Below, piece by piece: positions 18,442 to 28,157 of a DNA stretch of 64,000 bases. The position numbers and the translations under genes were made by a program. A model generated the notes under the pieces. The model saw only the letters and a list, made by a program, of their open reading frames with translations. It searched no databases and was not told where the DNA came from. Source of the stretch: Acinetobacter sp. SFB (GTDB lineage: Bacteria; Pseudomonadota; Gammaproteobacteria; Pseudomonadales; Moraxellaceae). The stretch spans positions 158,008-222,007 of the forward strand of contig NZ_LSZH01000015.1 in the NCBI RefSeq assembly GCF_001647545.1. Reading direction: 5' to 3'. Numbering within the stretch: the stretch's first letter is position 1; every line of letters begins with the position of its first letter.

Positions 18442-20322
18442 ATGCAAAGTACTGCAAAGAAAGCCGCCTTGCCTGTGATTACCCTCGCAGCGCTTGGGGT
18501 TGTATTCGGAGACATTGGTACCAGTCCACTGTATGCCCTTAGGCAATGTTTCCTCACCGCCCATCTCGCTATTAGTGAAGCATCGGTCCTTGGGATTTTA
18601 TCGCTGATCTTCTGGTGCATGATGCTGACGATTAGTTTCAAATACGTGACCATCATTATGCGTGCCGACAATAATGGTGAAGGCGGGATTATGTCGTTAT
18701 TGGCATTGAACCTGCGGACCTCACGTATTGCCGAGAACAAGAAGATTTACCTGATTGCTTTAGGGTTTATTGGCGCATCACTGTTTTTTGGTGACGGCAT
18801 TATTACTCCGGCAATTTCCGTCTTGTCCGCTATTGAAGGCTTGAGTATTGCGACACCCATGTTTAACCAGTGGTTAATGCCTTTAGCCATTGGTATTTTG
18901 GCTGGATTATTTCTGGTACAGCGGCATGGCACCGCGACCATGGGAAAATTCTTTGGTCCGTTAACTCTGGTTTGGTTTTTATCCATTGGTGCGCTGGGGG
19001 TGTGGAGTATTATCCAAACCCCGTTCGTGTTGACCATGGTAAGTCCACATTGGGCTTTTAAATTTATTGTCCATCAACCCTATGTGGCATTCCTGACCAT
19101 GGGGGCAGTTATTCTGACCATAACCGGTGGCGAAGCTCTATATGCCGATATGGGGCATTTTGGTCGCTTACCGATTCGTCTGGCTTGGTTCATTATTGTT
19201 TTACCATGTCTACTGTTTAACTATGCAGGACAGGGAGCTTTGTTACTGCGTAACCCAGATGCCATTGCCAATCCATTCTATATGCTGGTTCCAGATTGGG
19301 CTTTATTTCCCATGATTGGCCTGGCGACTGCTGCGGCAGTCATTGCATCACAAGCAGTGATTACTGGCGTATTCTCCATGACCAATCAGGCGATTCAACT
19401 ACGCTATTTGCCGCGCTTAACCGTACATCACACTTCGGATGTGGAGCAAGGGCAAATCTATTTGCCGTTCATCAACTGGGTGTTATTCATTTCGGTAGTT
19501 ATCCTGATTTTGCTGTTTGAAAGTAGTGCCAGTTTAGCCAGTGCTTATGGTGTAGCGGTCACTATGACCATGCTCTGCGGTACGATTTTAATTTCATTTC
19601 TTGCTTACGGTTTTTGGCGTTGGCCAGTCTGGAAAGTTATGTTATTTGCCGTACCATTCTTATTGATTGATTTAGTTTTTGTGGCCTCAACCTCATTAAA
19701 AATCATTTCTGGAGGATGGGTGCCAATTCTGATCGGCGCTGCGGTGTATACCCTTTTAATGACCTGGAAAGCGGGACGAGAAATTGTACTGGCACGTTTA
19801 GAAAAAGATGCTCTACCGATAGATCTGTTTATTAAAAGTATTAGCATGAGCGCGGAAACTCAATTTGTTCCTGGCTCAGCGGTCTTTCTAACCGGTACAC
19901 CCAATATCGTGCCGCATGCCATGTTGCACAATATCAAGCATAACAAGGTACTGCATGAATTGAATATTATGGTGACAGTCATCACCCGTGATATTCCTTA
20001 TGTATCCAAAGAAGAGCGCACCCAAGTTGAAAAACTGGACAATCGTTTTTATCGTATTTCACTATATTACGGTTTTAAAGATATACCCAATATTCCTGAG
20101 GCACTGGAACAGGCATATCAACACTTAGGTTTTGACTTCGACATGATGCAAATAAGCTTCTTTATTTCGCGTGACCGCCTGATTCATACAGTTGGAGAAG
20201 GTTTGTCTCCTTGGCGTGAAAAACTGTTTATTTCCATGCAGCGTAATACCAGTCCAGTCAGCGATTTTTATCAAATCCCCCCTAATCGGGTGGTTGAGCT
20301 GGGCAGTCAAATCGAAATCTGA
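18442..20322 (+). CDS. kup: KUP-family potassium uptake protein
   Basis: Encodes 626 residues, the normal length for Kup. The family signature [18 protein letters not shown] lies near residue 15, followed by about 12 membrane segments to roughly residue 440 and a soluble C-terminal domain. It imports K+ with protons across the inner membrane. I chose the ATG at 18442; the frame is open from a GTG at 18397, but the added residues are basic and unlike the family. A strong terminator follows (20344-20377). It is the first core gene right of the island and is monocistronic. Confidence 0.93.
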   Translation: MQSTAKKAALPVITLAALGVVFGDIGTSPLYALRQCFLTAHLAISEASVLGILSLIFWCMMLTISFKYVTIIMRADNNGEGGIMSLLALNLRTSRIAENKKIYLIALGFIGASLFFGDGIITPAISVLSAIEGLSIATPMFNQWLMPLAIGILAGLFLVQRHGTATMGKFFGPLTLVWFLSIGALGVWSIIQTPFVLTMVSPHWAFKFIVHQPYVAFLTMGAVILTITGGEALYADMGHFGRLPIRLAWFIIVLPCLLFNYAGQGALLLRNPDAIANPFYMLVPDWALFPMIGLATAAAVIASQAVITGVFSMTNQAIQLRYLPRLTVHHTSDVEQGQIYLPFINWVLFISVVILILLFESSASLASAYGVAVTMTMLCGTILISFLAYGFWRWPVWKVMLFAVPFLLIDLVFVASTSLKIISGGWVPILIGAAVYTLLMTWKAGREIVLARLEKDALPIDLFIKSISMSAETQFVPGSAVFLTGTPNIVPHAMLHNIKHNKVLHELNIMVTVITRDIPYVSKEERTQVEKLDNRFYRISLYYGFKDIPNIPEALEQAYQHLGFDFDMMQISFFISRDRLIHTVGEGLSPWREKLFISMQRNTSPVSDFYQIPPNRVVELGSQIEI

Positions 20323-20343
20323 TGATTAGAAATGACAGACAAT

Positions 20344-20377
20344 AAAAAAACCAAGGTGGAAAATCCTTGGTTTTTTT
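20344..20377 (+). terminator. intrinsic terminator of kup
   Basis: The hairpin CCAAGG / CCTTGG is flanked by A- and T-runs. It also reads as a terminator on the minus strand, but the convergent gene ends at 20412. Confidence 0.75.
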
Positions 20378-20411
20378 ATCTGGAGGAGAGAAGCCCTGAA
20401 AAAGAGAGCGA

Positions 20412-21152
20412 TTAGTTCTCTGTTTGTTCTACAGCAGGCGCTTCTGGAGAAGCATTTATTGGTGCATCGGTAAGATCAGTCTCTGGTGTAGCTTGTACTG
20501 CGTCATTATCAGTTTGCGCAGCTTCAGGTGTAGCGGCGAAAGCTTCATTTGTTTCTGCTGTATTCACTGGTGCTGCAGAAACAGCTTCATTGGTCACATC
20601 TGTTTGCGACATATCAGCCGCATTGACTGGTGTATCTGTAGAAGATGAAAGCATCGATGCAGCAGCCACATTTTCATTAGTTTCATTCACGGGCGCTTGA
20701 GCAGCAGCTTCTTGACTCATGACTTGTTCAGCTTGTTGTGCAGCCAATTCAGCATTCGGTTGCATTGGGTCTGCATTTTCAGATGCAGCTTGAGCTGTTT
20801 GCTCAACAGCAGGAGCATTTGCTTGTTCTGGAGATACTTCAGCAGCTTGAGCCGTAGTATTCATATCTTGTGTAGTTTGTGCTGCAGTTTGATCTGTAGT
20901 GACCATACTTTGAGATTCAGTCTCAGATCCAGCTTGAGCAGGTTCAGCAGTGATTTGACTTGCATCAACAAGACGGATTTGACCGCTTGCCACTAAGTCT
21001 TGAATTGAACCTGCTTGACCATTCACGGTAGTAGTCACTTTAACTTTAGATAAACTTTCTAAAGAATCGCCAGGTTGGATTGCGGGTTCTGCGAATGCAG
21101 TTGCACTCATTAATCCTGTTATGAGACTTAAACCTAAAAGCTTCGAATGCAT
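20412..21152 (-). CDS. exported Ala/Gln/Glu-rich low-complexity protein
   Basis: Encodes 246 residues with a Sec signal peptide (residues 1-22, cleavage near AFA-EP). Residues 25-65 form a short ordered region (GDSLESLSKVKVTTTVNGQ, then IRLVDASQI). The rest is a disordered, acidic stretch rich in Ala, Gln, Glu, Thr and Pro with imperfect repeats such as AAPVNTAETNEA. It contains no Cys and few basic residues. Likely periplasmic or surface-exposed; I recognise no family. It is convergent with kup and has its own promoter region of about 170 bp upstream. Confidence 0.6.
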   Translation of the reverse strand: MHSKLLGLSLITGLMSATAFAEPAIQPGDSLESLSKVKVTTTVNGQAGSIQDLVASGQIRLVDASQITAEPAQAGSETESQSMVTTDQTAAQTTQDMNTTAQAAEVSPEQANAPAVEQTAQAASENADPMQPNAELAAQQAEQVMSQEAAAQAPVNETNENVAAASMLSSSTDTPVNAADMSQTDVTNEAVSAAPVNTAETNEAFAATPEAAQTDNDAVQATPETDLTDAPINASPEAPAVEQTEN

Positions 21153-21406
21153 AAAATACTCCGTAGAAATGATAATTCCGAATCTTGCATGCTTTCACCT
21201 TGTCATAATCAGGATCGGTTTTTCAATCAAACATACGTAAAGTCATTAAGAGTCTTTATAAAAACCTTAGAAAATAAGACATATTGTTACAACAACAGTG
21301 CTTTTGTTGAGCAGGTTTTGCCTAAATGTTAAACAAACAACTTTTGCTACATATACTTCATTTTCGCGGCTTGTTAAGCTCGTTAAAAATGAGTGTTTAT
21401 CTAGAA

Positions 21407-22525
21407 ATGGCCATTAGAAAACGTAAAACCAGTAAATCTTGGGTTCAACTTTTAAATCAAAATAGCTTAAAAATTATTTTGGGTTTGGTCGCGACCAGTA
21501 GTTTTGCGATTGCGTTTGGACAGGAAAAAATCCAGCAATTTGTTTCATTGCCATCTTCATCCAGTTCGGCGTGTTTAGATCAATTTTATCGTGATATTCC
21601 ACCTTATTTAGTAAAAGAAAGCCTTAATAAAAATACTTATCCGCTGTGTTTTAATGGCTTTAATGTGATGTATTCAGGCGTATCGAAAACCCCTTTGTGG
21701 GTTGCTGAAGCCTTGACTCCGCAACGTTTAAGTCAAAAAATTCCGCGTGAAGACAGTTTTCATGAAGAATCCAAAGTCAAAGTAGAACATCAGGCGACAT
21801 TATCGGATTATAAAGCGTCCGGTTATGATCGTGGACATATGGCACCCAATGCAGATATGCCTACCAAAGCTGCGCAAAATGACAGTTTTTCTTTAGCCAA
21901 TATGGTGCCGCAAGCACCTAAAAATAATCAGCAAGTCTGGCGTGAGTTAGAGGAAGCGACGCGCGCGATTGTGACCAAGCAGAAACAAGAGGTTTATGTC
22001 GTTACTGGCCCCGTATTTACTGCTAAAAAACTCAAAACCATTGGTAAGGGGGTCATTGTTCCCACAGCGACCTATAAAGCCGTTTATATGCCAAAAACAG
22101 GGGCGGCAGGTGTGTATTATGCCGACAATACCCTAAAAAGTACTGCCCCAAAAGTGCAGGTGATTAGCATATGTGCTTTGGAGGATCTTACTGGAATCAA
22201 TATTTTTCCTCAGCTAACAGAAGACCAAAAGCGTAATACTTACAATTTGCCATTAAGGGCAAGTGCGGTCAAAGCGACTCAGAAAATTGCCTATTCACAT
22301 TGGGATGCAGAAAGTCAATGTGCCGAAGAAGTGAGTGCAGATGCACTGACTGCTTTGCAGAAACAGTTTAAATCATCCTCGGTAAAATCGTCTTCAATCG
22401 CGAAGACTGCACCATCGGGTGAGAACCAGAATGCAGCTCCAGCGCTTGATCCAAATACCCAAGATACGATTGTTAAACAATTGATTGAAGGACTTTTACA
22501 GTATATTTTACAGTTGTTGAAATAA
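21407..22525 (+). CDS. DNA/RNA non-specific endonuclease, exported or membrane-anchored
   Basis: Encodes 372 residues from the ATG at 21407; ATGs at 21389 and 21326 are alternatives, and none has a strong ribosome site. An N-terminal hydrophobic segment (IILGLVATSSFAIAFG) directs it to the envelope. The ββα-metal nuclease core is clear: YDRGHMAPNADM with the catalytic DRGH, then SFSLANMVPQAPKNNQQVW with the metal-binding Asn. This is the NUC/Serratia nuclease family, which degrades DNA and RNA. The C-terminal 70 residues are a Ser/Ala-rich linker and a final hydrophobic helix. Probable role is extracytoplasmic nucleic acid degradation. Confidence 0.85.
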   Translation: MAIRKRKTSKSWVQLLNQNSLKIILGLVATSSFAIAFGQEKIQQFVSLPSSSSSACLDQFYRDIPPYLVKESLNKNTYPLCFNGFNVMYSGVSKTPLWVAEALTPQRLSQKIPREDSFHEESKVKVEHQATLSDYKASGYDRGHMAPNADMPTKAAQNDSFSLANMVPQAPKNNQQVWRELEEATRAIVTKQKQEVYVVTGPVFTAKKLKTIGKGVIVPTATYKAVYMPKTGAAGVYYADNTLKSTAPKVQVISICALEDLTGINIFPQLTEDQKRNTYNLPLRASAVKATQKIAYSHWDAESQCAEEVSADALTALQKQFKSSSVKSSSIAKTAPSGENQNAAPALDPNTQDTIVKQLIEGLLQYILQLLK

Positions 22526-22594
22526 GCAGTTTTTAGGTAGGATAAGAGGAGTTGTCCTACTTTTTAAATAACAACAAAGACAAGTGAGAATATA

Positions 22595-22840
22595 ATGTTT
22601 AAGCCCTTTGAAAATGGTACCGAATCACATGCGATTCACGACCTCACTTTGGAAAACCAAGAAGATTGCGTCAGTATTTATGGCAACTTGCAGTTGACTA
22701 AAGATCGGGCTGGCTTACAGGCTGCCAAAGCTTTACAGGCATTTTTAAATGATGTCGTCAGTGCTCTAGAGAGTGAACCGAATTTGCCTGAAAAAATTGA
22801 TCGGCAAGATGAACAGGAAATTGAAAATCCATTTTTATAA
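22595..22840 (+). CDS. small hypothetical protein
   Basis: Encodes 81 residues, acidic and soluble, with the central helix LTKDRAGLQAAKALQAFLNDVVSAL. No signal peptide, Cys or known motif. It lies 69 bp after the nuclease gene and is followed by its own terminator. I do not recognise the family, but codon use and an AGTGAG ribosome-like site support a real gene. Confidence 0.6.
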   Translation: MFKPFENGTESHAIHDLTLENQEDCVSIYGNLQLTKDRAGLQAAKALQAFLNDVVSALESEPNLPEKIDRQDEQEIENPFL

Positions 22841-22874
22841 AATATAATCCCTCATTATGTTCCATGTGGAACAT

Positions 22875-22904
22875 AAAAAAGCTCACATAATGTGAGCTTT
22901 TTTT
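22875..22904. terminator. intrinsic terminator
   Basis: GCTCACATAATGTGAGC forms a hairpin flanked by A6 and T7. It ends the 81-residue gene. A further inverted repeat, TTCCATGTGGAA, lies just upstream at 22860-22871. Confidence 0.75.
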
Positions 22905-23013
22905 ATGGAGCTTGTTTTAGTCTTTTTCAGGAGTCACTACTTTATCAATAAACATTTCTCAATCACAACAGCATGAATAGAAATGACACTTGTATGACTG
23001 AAATCAGCTTTTA

Positions 23014-24012
23014 TCAGTATTGCTGTTGTCGCCATTGTTGTGGTGTAAAGCCAGTCCATTGTTTGAAGGCACGCTGGAAGGCACTTTGTTCAGAATAGCT
23101 CAGCAATAAAGCAATTTCTTGCAGGCTCAAATGTGGATCTTTTAAATATTGTTCTGCCAATAGATGTCGAACTTCTTGCATGCGTTGCTGATAAGTAGTG
23201 CCTTGTTGTTGTAAATGACGTTGCAGCTGGCGTACCGACATGTTTAATTGCTGCGCAATAGCTTCGATTTGATACAGGTTTTTTTGTATGCCGGTTAGAA
23301 TTGCCTGTTGTAGCCGTTGATCCATTTGGGTGGAATGAGGAAGCTTGTCTAAAAGAGACCGAGCTTGCTGCATCAGTAAATTTTGCAGAGTTTGATCACC
23401 CAGACGAAATGATTTGGCAAGCTCAGACACAGGTAAAATAATTTGTGCGACGGGTTGTGAAAAGCGAACTTTGCAATGGAAATATTGCTCATATAATGCA
23501 ATATTTTTGGGTGCTGGATGGACAAAATGAACTTCATGTACGTGAATATCATCAAAGTCCATAAAGTATTTTAGAAACTGTAACATCAACGCGATCGCAA
23601 GTTCATGCGTGACTTGGGTGGTAAGATGAAAGGGAATATCTCCCCAGCCAATTGCTAAGTAGTCTCCAAGTATGTTGGCATGTAGGGGGCTGCCATCATA
23701 AATCAGGCGATGAAAATCATAATAACGTTGTAAAGCCTCAGCTAGGGTATTACAGGATAGGGCAATATAAGCAATGATGCCCAAATGTTTCGGTTGCACA
23801 GAGTCGGCAATATCTAAGCCCAGTGCCGGCATTTGAGTATGCTGTTGCATGTCTGTCAGCAAGTCACGAAAAATACTGAAGTCAAAGCGTTCCAGGTTTT
23901 GAACCTGTTGCAGTTTTTCAGAAATCACTAAGCCTTTGGCTTGGCTATAGGCATAAAGTAAATGCCCAAGTCCACCATAAACAGAGCCGGTATAATCTTT
24001 AAATTGCTGCAT
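23014..24012 (-). CDS. AraC-family transcriptional regulator
   Basis: Encodes 332 residues from the ATG at 24012; an upstream TTG would add 10. The N-terminal 200 residues match the arabinose-binding-like ligand domain of the OruR/ArgR-type AraC group. The C-terminal helix-turn-helix pair is clear: QIEAIAQQLNMSVRQLQRHLQ and LSLQEIALLLSYSEQSAFQRAFKQWTG. It is divergent from the hydroxylase-like gene at 24116, which makes that gene a candidate target. The inducer is unknown. Confidence 0.88.
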   Translation of the reverse strand: MQQFKDYTGSVYGGLGHLLYAYSQAKGLVISEKLQQVQNLERFDFSIFRDLLTDMQQHTQMPALGLDIADSVQPKHLGIIAYIALSCNTLAEALQRYYDFHRLIYDGSPLHANILGDYLAIGWGDIPFHLTTQVTHELAIALMLQFLKYFMDFDDIHVHEVHFVHPAPKNIALYEQYFHCKVRFSQPVAQIILPVSELAKSFRLGDQTLQNLLMQQARSLLDKLPHSTQMDQRLQQAILTGIQKNLYQIEAIAQQLNMSVRQLQRHLQQQGTTYQQRMQEVRHLLAEQYLKDPHLSLQEIALLLSYSEQSAFQRAFKQWTGFTPQQWRQQQY

Positions 24013-24115
24013 TATGATCTTTTTATTGTCGTAATTTATCAATGAATTTTTATGTTAAGGTCAATATTTAGCACAGTTCATTGTCTATATTCAATACAAT
24101 TGATGGAGAAATGAT

Positions 24116-24703
24116 ATGTGGAAAGGTTTTTTATTTGGATTGGTTGTGGCCAATGGCTTTGAATGGGTGGCGCACAAATATATTTTGCATGGTACCCATC
24201 GTCATGGAAAGCCACGGTATAGTCCTGTACCTGAAAGCATGAAATCACATTGGGAACATCATCGTGAAGTTCGAAAAACGGCATTTCATGACTATGGCTA
24301 TGTCGAAGGCATTTCAAACTGGCGCACCAAAAATGAAATCCTTTCTCTGGCAGTGGTGGCGACAACTACCAGTTTAATGTTTTATCCTGTCTCGAAAGGC
24401 ATGGCTGTGGCCGCGGTCTACAGTGCCTGCAATTATTACTATATTCATCGTCGTGCCCATTTAGAGCCAGACTGGGCAATGAAAAAAATCCCCTGGCATT
24501 ATGATCATCATATGAACTCAAATCAGGATGCCAACTGGTGTGTGACCAAACCCTGGTTTGATTATGTGCTCGGAACCCGGGTGATTTCATCAAAAGATTT
24601 GCAAGAACAGAATCCGCTGGGTATTACATTAGCGCAACCTATCTCAAAGGTATTGAATTTTATCTCGGCCACTTACTTTCCTGCAAAATGGATAGAAAAG
24701 TGA
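24116..24703 (+). CDS. fatty acid hydroxylase/sterol desaturase-like membrane protein
   Basis: Encodes 195 residues. His motifs typical of the di-iron membrane hydroxylase superfamily are present: HGTHRH (about 25-30), HWEHHREV (about 43-50), HRRAH (about 103-107) and HYDHHMN (about 122-128). Hydrophobic segments lie at the N-terminus and around residues 70-100. The reaction is probably oxidation of a lipid acyl chain, but the substrate is not known. It is divergent from an AraC regulator, with about 100 bp between them. Confidence 0.75.
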   Translation: MWKGFLFGLVVANGFEWVAHKYILHGTHRHGKPRYSPVPESMKSHWEHHREVRKTAFHDYGYVEGISNWRTKNEILSLAVVATTTSLMFYPVSKGMAVAAVYSACNYYYIHRRAHLEPDWAMKKIPWHYDHHMNSNQDANWCVTKPWFDYVLGTRVISSKDLQEQNPLGITLAQPISKVLNFISATYFPAKWIEK

Positions 24704-24983
24704 TGCAATGATCAGTGGAGATATAAAAATATAGCGCTTAGACGTTTTTAGTTTTATTGAGTTTAAATTAATTTTTTGATTTTAAATAGACTATTGCTGT
24801 TGGTCTATTAAAGTAATGTCGTAAATTGTCAACGTTATTGGCATTAATGGTCAATATTCCAAGGCTTTTTTATTCTATATTTGCCGCATCGTTAAGTTGT
24901 AAGCAAACTTGACCTAGTTAGTGTATCTAGTCTGGTGTTTTATCTTGCAAGAAACCACGCGCTGTAGTTTTCTTGGGTTTATA

Positions 24984-25009
24984 GGGAGTCTCTAAGACTC
25001 CCTTTTTTT
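24984..25009 (+). terminator. intrinsic terminator
   Basis: GGGAGTC-TCTAA-GACTCCC is followed by seven T. It may end the hydroxylase-like transcript or a separate small RNA. Confidence 0.75.
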
Positions 25010-25041
25010 ATCTAAAATTTTTATTAATACTTCATTAAAAT

Positions 25042-25071
25042 AAAAAAGAGTATTTTAAAAACACTCTTTTT
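25042..25071 (-). terminator. intrinsic terminator of hisF
   Basis: On the minus strand GAGTGTTT...AAATACTC is followed by six T, directly downstream of hisF. Confidence 0.65.
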
Positions 25072-25091
25072 GATAAGAAGGTATTAAAGTT

Positions 25092-25850
25092 TTACAGGCG
25101 CATTTCGATGCCTTGTGCAGCTAGATATTGTTTTGCTTCAGGAATGGTATGTTGACCAAAGTGGAAAATAGAAGCGGCCAGAACTGCATCTGCTCCACCT
25201 TGCAAAATACCATCTGCTAAATGTTGTAAACAGCCGACACCGCCCGAAGCAATGGTCGGAATGTTCACGCGATTATTGATTTGACGCATGAGTTTGAGGT
25301 CATAACCAGATTTGGTGCCATCAGCATCCATAGAGGTAATCAGCAGTTCTCCGGCACCATATTCTGCCATTTTGACGGCCCATTCCAAGGCATCAATCCC
25401 GGTTGCTTTACGGCCACCATGGGTGAAGATTTCCCATTTATTGTGAGCCGTTTTTTTCGCATCAATGGCAACCACAATACACTGTGCGCCAAAGCGTTGT
25501 GATGCTTCTTGGACAAATTCCGGATTAAACACCGCAGCCGAGTTAATGCTGACTTTATCTGCGCCGGCATTGAGTAATGAGCGAATATCCTCAACTTTAC
25601 GCACACCGCCACCTACGGTTAATGGAACGAATACACTTTCGGCCATACGTTCAACAGTACGGTAAGTGGTGTCACGGCCGCTCGAGGTTGCAGTAATGTC
25701 TAGGAAGGTAATTTCATCGGCACCTTGTTCGTTATAGCGACGTGCCACTTCAACCGGGTCGCCTGCGTCACGAATATCAAGGAATTGCACACCTTTCACC
25801 ACTCGACCATTATCTACGTCAAGGCAAGGAATAATACGTTTAGCAAGCAT
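25092..25850 (-). CDS. hisF: imidazole glycerol phosphate synthase, cyclase subunit
   Basis: Encodes 252 residues, the usual length. With HisH it makes IGP and AICAR from PRFAR in histidine biosynthesis. The TIM barrel carries the two conserved Asp: [16 protein letters not shown] (D11) and VAIDAKK (D130). Phosphate loops VGGGVR and ASGGVG are present. I chose the ATG at 25850, which gives the standard [13 protein letters not shown] start. hisF stands alone here; hisA, hisH and hisB lie 4-7 kb to the right on the same strand. Confidence 0.97.
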   Translation of the reverse strand: MLAKRIIPCLDVDNGRVVKGVQFLDIRDAGDPVEVARRYNEQGADEITFLDITATSSGRDTTYRTVERMAESVFVPLTVGGGVRKVEDIRSLLNAGADKVSINSAAVFNPEFVQEASQRFGAQCIVVAIDAKKTAHNKWEIFTHGGRKATGIDALEWAVKMAEYGAGELLITSMDADGTKSGYDLKLMRQINNRVNIPTIASGGVGCLQHLADGILQGGADAVLAASIFHFGQHTIPEAKQYLAAQGIEMRL

Positions 25851-25963
25851 AATTTTTTCCAAAAATAACAGCCGATTATGAAACTTCGCCACGAAGGTGC
25901 TACACCTTGGTAGTGGGAGCAGGTATTCTATCAAAATTATGTAAGTTTTTTTGCAGGTTTTCT

Positions 25964-26914
25964 ATGTCGGTTTATACCCCTTTGACTTTACAGGAAGTTC
26001 AGGCTTTTGCAGCACCTTATGGATTAGACGTGGTTGACCTGATTCCCATTCAAGGAGGTATTCAAAACACAAACTATTTTTTAGTTTGTGAAAACGCCAA
26101 ACATTATGTGCTGACTATATTCGAAGAGATGGATGAGCAAGGTGCAGGAGAATTGGTTCCGGTACTTGAGCATTTGGGTAAACAGGGTTTAGCGGTACCA
26201 GTGCCCTTAAATTATGCGGGTAAAGCTATTCATACGCTAAAAAATAAGCCTGCTCAAATTGCGCCGCGCATGATGGGTCAACATCCGATACCATCGACTG
26301 TGGAACAAGCACAAGCGATTGCCATTGCACAGGCGAAGATGCATATCGCATTACAAGATTTTCCTTTAGAACGGGCAGAATATCGTAATCATGATTATTG
26401 GTTACAAGTCGCCAAAGAATTAAAACCGACTTTAAATCCTGCGGATGCTATTTTATTGAGTGAAGTTCTGGGGCTATATGAGGCTTTAACCGCAGTCTAT
26501 CCTGACCGCCCTAAAGGCTTTATTCATTCAGATTTGTTCCGTGACAACACCTTGTTTGAAGGGAATGAATTGAAGGGTATTCTAGATTTTTACGAACTGA
26601 ATAAAGATGAATTCCTGTTTGATCTCGCGATAACTTTAAATGACTTCTGTAGCGAATATCCAGAGGTGCATTTAAATGAAGTTAAGGCACAAGCATTCTT
26701 GGAAGCGTATGAAACCGTACGTCCATTAACCGCTGATGAAAAAGCCTGTTTAGAGATATATTTGGCGATGGCAGCAGCTCGATTTTGGCTGATGCGTTTA
26801 CAAGTGGCACAAAAAAATGCACAACAGGGACGTACTGGCGATGATATTTTGCAAAAAAATCCACAAGAGATGCGTAATATGCTGGTAGAAAGACTAAAAT
26901 TTGTCACTGCTTAA
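25964..26914 (+). CDS. thrB: homoserine kinase (APH/choline-kinase-like type)
   Basis: Encodes 316 residues from the ATG at 25964. It phosphorylates homoserine with ATP in threonine biosynthesis. The nucleotide-binding region IQGGIQNTNYFLV and the kinase catalytic loop HSDLFRDNTLF (Asp base) plus ILDFYE are conserved. This is the aminoglycoside-phosphotransferase-fold ThrB of Pseudomonas and Acinetobacter, not the GHMP-type of enteric bacteria. It is divergent from hisF and is followed 18 bp later by a CSD/DUF1294 gene. Confidence 0.88.
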   Translation: MSVYTPLTLQEVQAFAAPYGLDVVDLIPIQGGIQNTNYFLVCENAKHYVLTIFEEMDEQGAGELVPVLEHLGKQGLAVPVPLNYAGKAIHTLKNKPAQIAPRMMGQHPIPSTVEQAQAIAIAQAKMHIALQDFPLERAEYRNHDYWLQVAKELKPTLNPADAILLSEVLGLYEALTAVYPDRPKGFIHSDLFRDNTLFEGNELKGILDFYELNKDEFLFDLAITLNDFCSEYPEVHLNEVKAQAFLEAYETVRPLTADEKACLEIYLAMAAARFWLMRLQVAQKNAQQGRTGDDILQKNPQEMRNMLVERLKFVTA

Positions 26915-26932
26915 AATAAATAGGAAATAAAA

Positions 26933-27556
26933 ATGCGCGATCAGGGGCGATTAGTCGAATGGTTTGATGACAAAGGCTATGGTTTCATTCAACCGAATGA
27001 TGCCTCGAAAGATCGCGTGTTTTTACACATCAAGGATTTTGCTCGTCAAGGCCCACGTCCTATTGTCGGCTGTGCACTGGAATATACGGTATTACTGGAT
27101 GGGGAAGGGCGTTTCCGTGCGCAACAGGTAATGTATCTCAAAGCCTCGCAAACACAAAAAATACTGGCTAAACCGAAAAACCTAAATGGACAAACACAAA
27201 AATTAAAGCCGATGCAAATTGCCTGTGTAGCTTATATCTTGGCTTTGGCTGTTTTTACCATAGCCGGCTTGTTAAGTGGAATGGTGTTGTTATTTATCAG
27301 CATCATGAATGCCATGACCTATTGGATGTATGCGCAAGATAAAGAGGCGGCATTACTGGGTAATCGCCGTGTACCTGAACAGACTTTACATATTTTATCC
27401 TTTCTTGGAGGCTGGCCTACAGCATGGCTGGCACAGGAAAAATTGCGTCATAAAACACAAAAACAACCGTTTAGAAAGATTTATTTTTGTACTATAGGCT
27501 TAAACATTCTTTTGATTTTATGGCTAATTTCTCCTTTAAACTTCCTTAAGTTTTAA
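26933..27556 (+). CDS. cold-shock domain/DUF1294 membrane protein
   Basis: Encodes 207 residues. Residues 1-70 form a cold-shock domain (GRLVEWFDDKGYGFIQPNDASKDRVFLHIKDF) with RNP1-like KGYGFI and RNP2-like VFLH. Residues about 95-205 are a DUF1294 membrane region with three or four helices and the motif FLGGWPTAWLAQEKLRHKT. This CSD-DUF1294 fusion is widespread in proteobacteria; its function is unknown but may link nucleic acid binding to the membrane. It follows thrB closely. Confidence 0.85.
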   Translation: MRDQGRLVEWFDDKGYGFIQPNDASKDRVFLHIKDFARQGPRPIVGCALEYTVLLDGEGRFRAQQVMYLKASQTQKILAKPKNLNGQTQKLKPMQIACVAYILALAVFTIAGLLSGMVLLFISIMNAMTYWMYAQDKEAALLGNRRVPEQTLHILSFLGGWPTAWLAQEKLRHKTQKQPFRKIYFCTIGLNILLILWLISPLNFLKF

Positions 27557-27586
27557 AGAAGAACAATTACTTTAGAAGGTCTTACA

Positions 27587-27979
27587 ATGAATTATTCTAT
27601 AGATAAAGACTCTAATCGTACTCTGACTTTAATTCTTTATGTCCTTTATATTATTGCTATTTTTTCAGCTGGTTTACTGGCAGTTATTGCATTAATCATT
27701 AACTATGTTAAACGTAGCGATGTACGCGGCTCTATTTTTGAAAGCCATTTTACCTGGCAAATCCGCACTTTTTGGTGGTATTTATTCTGGAATATTATTG
27801 CTTTTATTCCGTTCTTTTTCCTGTTTTTTACCGGTGAAAATACCGATCTTTTCGCAGGTGTTGCACTCATTGCAACTACATTCTGTCTTACGGTGATTGG
27901 TATTTCCTGGATCTGGATTGTCTATCGTGCTATTCGCGGTATTATTCGCTTGAATGATAATCAACCGATGTATCAATAA
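27587..27979 (+). CDS. DUF4870-like membrane protein
   Basis: Encodes 130 residues with three predicted helices (about 15-40, 62-84 and 92-115). The motif GSIFESHFTWQIRTFWW is typical of the DUF4870/TIGR-type small inner-membrane family. It lies 30 bp after the CSD/DUF1294 gene, with an AGAAGG ribosome site, and a strong terminator follows. No function known. Confidence 0.7.
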   Translation: MNYSIDKDSNRTLTLILYVLYIIAIFSAGLLAVIALIINYVKRSDVRGSIFESHFTWQIRTFWWYLFWNIIAFIPFFFLFFTGENTDLFAGVALIATTFCLTVIGISWIWIVYRAIRGIIRLNDNQPMYQ

Positions 27980-28000
27980 TAACGACTGATAAATAAAAAT

Positions 28001-28028
28001 AAAAAGGCAGCTTTAAGCTGCCTTTTTT
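28001..28028. terminator. intrinsic terminator
   Basis: GGCAGCTTTAAGCTGCC is flanked by A5 and T6. It ends the thrB-CSD-DUF4870 gene run. Confidence 0.8.
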
Positions 28029-28157
28029 AATAGCATCGTTCTGGCAATTGGTGGAGTACCTCTCCCTCGCAGAACATATTTTTTATTGCCTGATTTAGTT
28101 TATTCCTTCTTCCTATGCGAGAGAGCCAGGGTCAGGGAATAGAAAGCAATTAAACTC

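Larger units (their letters stand above)
24704..25091. other. 388-bp intergenic region with small-RNA-like 3' end
   Basis: No ORF of note. On the plus strand an imperfect hairpin (CAAGAAA...TTTCTTG, about 24948-24974) is followed by an intrinsic terminator at 24984-25009, 280 bp beyond the preceding gene. On the minus strand the hisF terminator sits at 25042-25071. Confidence 0.5.

Noticed and set aside
20424..20996. Ser/Cys-rich ORFs opposite the low-complexity exported protein
   Set aside because: Shadow frames of a repetitive gene; no start site and unrealistic Cys content.
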